The notes beneath the pieces were generated by a model. That model did not search any database. It worked only from the letters and a program-made list of their open reading frames with translations, and had not been told where the DNA came from. Positions 61,186 to 64,000 of a stretch of 64,000 nt of DNA are shown here, one piece after another. The DNA comes from Oscheius sp. JU75 (Eukaryota; Nematoda; Chromadorea; Rhabditida; Rhabditidae). The stretch lies in contig JASJZC010000003.1 in the NCBI GenBank assembly GCA_037178855.1, positions 1,550,001 through 1,614,000 on the forward strand, written 5' to 3'. The stretch's first letter is position 1. Each line of letters opens with the position of its first letter. The translations under genes and the position numbers were made by a program.

Positions 61186-61847
61186 TCTTCAACATATTGC
61201 GGGATGAGGGAAAGACAGTCATGTGTTCTGCGTGGACTGGAACCGCCGCTAATCTATTACCCGAAAGCAGGACGATAGCTTTATTTTTCATTTTTTTCCG
61301 CGAGAAATCTTGAGATAACAAACTTTGACTTTGAAAAGATATCGTTTAGCACCAAAGACTTGGTAAAAGAGATCTTTGAAGGAATCTAAGACGATCACTT
61401 GAACGCAAGAGCGATCCCTTATCCCAAAAATTGTTGATGTTGACCAGATGAACCTACAAATTCTCAATAAAATGACAGGTAGTTTCTCGTCCCGAAAGGG
61501 AAAGTTCAGGACAAAAACGCGTCTTCTTGAGCTTCGATTCGGTCGGTAAAAAAGAGGATACCCAAGATCAAAGGGGTCTTCCGAGTTTCTCAAGTCTTTG
61601 ATTCCCTCAAGCCTCCCTCCTCACAAGCTCGAAATTTGAATGTGGTGAGAGGATTGTGTAATGGGACTAGGCTTCAAGTCGAGGATTTTGGGAGAAATGC
61701 TTTTCAATGCAAGTTTTATCAACGACAGTAGGTAATGGCAGTCACTAATTATTCCAAGAATCGATCTTAAGTCTTCCAAAGGAAAAGGTAGGATACATTA
61801 AGAAATTCGGAAAAAAAAACTATTTCAAATCTATCGTTTATCTTATT

Positions 61848-62112
61848 CAGACGACATCCTTCAATATCCCAGAAAACACAGCGGACGTGCGCTGCCACTT
61901 CTGGGCATCACTGAGGTCATGCTGCAACCATGTGCCCAGTTTCTTCGTAAATCTCGATTGCTTCAAATGGTGTTCTACGGCGACATGACTAACAGATAAT
62001 GCCTCTGCTAACTCACGGGCAATTTGCCGATTGTTCTCGTTCACGAGCTGCAGCAGCCTTGATTCGTCGAAACTTGTTGGGCGACCTGACCTTGGTTCAT
62101 CTTTGACGCTTT
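61848..62112 (-). mobile_element. Internally deleted mariner relic (copy 3)
   Basis: It encodes ENNRQIARELAEALSVSHVA and KKLGTWLQHDLSDAQKWQR, as in the two full copies. It then jumps directly from QKWQRTS to FSGILKDVV-type sequence that corresponds to the later CVF(W)DIEGVV stretch. The termini are missing. No gene is supported between 61.2 and 61.85 kb. Confidence 0.8.
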
Positions 62113-62409
62113 TCTCTGCAAACTTTGTGTTGTGTCTGCCGAAACAATCTGAAGAGATAAAGAGAAGAGAGTGACTTTTATATATTTATTTTAGGCAAAA
62201 TAAATAGATGAACTTTAGAGAGAGGAAGAGAGGTTATATGGTAAGAATGGAAAAACGAGTGACGTGAGGGGACGTCACTTGGAAAAACAAGCATGAATCC
62301 TAAATAGGGAAGCGAACGAATGTTCGCCCGAGATGCAGTAGCAATCATGGCGGAACCCGCGAGTTGCGTGACTCTGTGACTATGGGCGCGCATTCAAATA
62401 GAGCCAGAC

Positions 62410-62682
62410 TCAGCAGTTTGGAAGACTATTCGTAACATAAGTATGAGCAGTTATCAGGGTCAATTTTCCTTTCTGGGAAAGGGAAAAGTACATCTCTTTG
62501 AAGAGTTCGTCACTTGCTTCATTCTTCCTAACCAAACTGAAAGAGTAATTGCCCGATTGGGAGAAGCCTCCTTTGATGACAGCTGGCTTAGGATCCGTAG
62601 CGGTAAGCAGAACTTTCGCAAAATACTTTCCAGCTGCTTCCTTCATTTGATCTCCAGACATTGAATAAATTGGCTTGAACAA
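62410..62682 (-). CDS. Unrecognised coding-like exon
   Basis: A 90-codon open frame reads GDQMKEAAGKYFAKVLLTAT, DPKPAVIKGGFSQSGNYSFS and ELFKEMYFSLSQKGKLTLIT. Composition looks protein-like (mixed charged and hydrophobic). It may be a last exon of the gene to the right or a piece of a separate gene. Family unknown. Confidence 0.35.
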   Translation of the reverse strand: MFKPIYSMSGDQMKEAAGKYFAKVLLTATDPKPAVIKGGFSQSGNYSFSLVRKNEASDELFKEMYFSLSQKGKLTLITAHTYVTNSLPNC

Positions 62683-62939
62683 AATTGTTCATACAACTAA
62701 GGGAAAAGCTATACCGATTCTAAGTGGCCGTGTTTGGCTACATGATGAACGACAGTGGCTGTGTCACGCATTTTACAGATCGTGCCTTTCAGAATTTGCA
62801 GGACCTGCTTGTGTATTTGTGAATTTGTTTTTTGTAAATTGTTCAATTGGATGCCGTCAACAAAGTCTGAAAACGCATGTTCATACACTTCGCCCTATTT
62901 CCGAGTGCAATTCCCTTTTTGACAAGCTACACTCATTGA

Positions 62940-63040
62940 AAACCTCCTATCAGTTGCTATCTTTTTTTACTAAAGCGCAATGGTGTCTGTCCGTCATGGT
63001 GTCCGCACAATTGCCTGTCAACACTAACATTCCCAAAATG
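62940..63040 (-). repeat. Copy of the dispersed repeat of 11.7 kb
   Basis: On the minus strand TGTTGACAGGCAATTGTGCG followed by GACACCATGACGGACAGAC matches 11730-11775. It lies just beyond the stop of the gene at 63.05 kb. Confidence 0.55.
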
Positions 63041-63048
63041 TTGACAAG

Positions 63049-64000
63049 TCATTTCATGTCAAGAGACAAGGGGACGAGCCAGCTGTGAAGGAAGGGGGAA
63101 GCGGCGAAGCAGCCGGTTATACATTTTAAGTCAAGCCTAATGCTGTCGAAAAATTTCCCACCTCCACACTCCTTTTCAAAATTGAGGAACCGTGTAATAA
63201 TGGCGTCTGGTTCCAGTAGAATTTTATCCATAATGTGTGTCTTATCTACAACTGATTCTGTACAAAGTTAGAAACAAAGTCATGTTTACCAATCCAATGC
63301 ACCATGACTAGACTCATTCCAGGTGGATTGGGGCTATCTTCTTTGTGTACCTCCTTTTTGTAACACGCAACAACTCCCGTGACTTCGTCTACGTATTTTT
63401 TGCTAAATGAATCGGTTTTGACGTGAACCTTTGACCTCTCACTCAAAGGGTACTGTGTTCCTCAGTTTGTTCCGGTATCTATTTTCTCTGTATACCTCCC
63501 TTCCGTTCTTTCTTACATGTTGTCCTTGTTCACGCAGTTTTTGCATGGCATCTGCTACAGTTGCGCCTCTAACCTTTACCTCATCAGGAACGTATTTTCC
63601 TTTCTTTTCAGCTTGCATTATAAAGGCGATGTTGTACAAGATTGGCCAATTATTGTCATTGTTGATGTCTACTGGAAATACTTAGTAGGCAACTTACGGA
63701 CCAAAAACTAACTGGATGAAGTATCCAGATCTTTACATTTCTCTACAACAGAACGACGATCAAGATTCTGTTCTATTGGCATTCTCTCGTGGTTGCGGAA
63801 TTTGTCACTAATCTTAATTTTACTGTTTTCGGCCGATGAATACAAATCTATCAGACGAGGTTTGGGGGGCATTCCCAGTTTTTCAGCCTTTTTTTCCAGA
63901 GTATTCAGGTTCTCTAAAAAACAAGAATCGTTACCAAAATAGTGACAAATCACTGGAAAACTATATTAACTTACTTTGAATGCTGTCATAGTGTACCTTC
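63049..64000 (-). CDS. Unrecognised multi-exon gene, cut by the right edge
   Basis: Exons join in frame through small introns. VHYDSIQ at the window edge leads to ENLNTLEKKAEKLGMPPKPR, LIDLYSSAENSKIKISDKFR and RRSVVEKCKDLDTSS, then IDINNDNNWPILYNIAFIMQ, YVPDEVKVRGATVADAMQKL, then SERSKVHVKTDSFSKKYVDE, VTGVVACYKKEVHKEDSPNP, GMSLVMVHWI, then ESVVDKTHIMDKILLEPDAI and RFLNFEKECGGGKFFDSIRL. It stops at TGA 63049-63051. The joins are clean, so the gene is probably real. It looks cytoplasmic or nuclear (no signal seen). I do not recognise the family. Confidence 0.5.

Overview
This is eukaryotic, metazoan DNA, most likely from a nematode. The strongest evidence is a gene at 43.4-45.4 kb (minus) that follows CED-4 from its first methionine through the CARD-like region, P-loop NB-ARC and winged-helix segments; CED-4 is the nematode form of the apoptotic activator Apaf-1. 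A two-domain secreted C-type lectin, a Ptf1a/HLH-13-type bHLH gene, mariner transposons and many introns of only 36-60 nt agree with this. There is no operon-like bacterial structure. Gene models come from reading splice signals and frames by eye, so exon ends are approximate unless stated.

Left arm (0-12.7 kb): the 3' exons of a JMJD4 hydroxylase gene; a small family of related protein kinase genes, one probably intact (5.3-7.2 kb) and two broken; a mariner element and a MITE side by side in a TA microsatellite; and a cullin-1-type gene whose C-terminal part is not a normal cullin tail but ends in tandemly duplicated 133-bp exon+intron units. Small relics of the cullin gene and of a short-chain dehydrogenase lie further right.

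Middle (13-38 kb): mostly conserved housekeeping genes. They are a METTL21-type lysine methyltransferase, a COMM-domain protein, a secreted thrombospondin-1-like protein, a 12-kb EP400/Domino/SSL-1 chromatin remodeller (HSA, split Snf2 ATPase, AT-hook, SANT, proline/glutamine-rich tail), TMX2, an aldo-keto reductase, and the Ptf1a-like gene with a tRNA-Asp gene antisense in its second intron. One U6 snRNA gene with its own TATA box sits at 39.1 kb next to a foldback element.

Right arm (39-64 kb): faster-evolving secreted and membrane proteins (several not recognised), the C-type lectin, ced-4 with a scrambled partial copy beside it, a 2-phosphoxylose phosphatase (PXYLP1)-like gene, a second almost full-length mariner, a three-copy local repeat, a perfect 26-bp inverted repeat, and at 60-62 kb relics of a PIF1/Helitron-type helicase, a LINE and a third mariner. 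An unrecognised gene runs off the right edge.

No single known defence or metabolic cluster is present. The most unusual items are the cullin/kinase neighbourhood with its frame-preserving exon repeats, the two mariners sharing the same nonsense codon, the large foldback elements, and the GTCTCT-rich introns that recur across unrelated genes.
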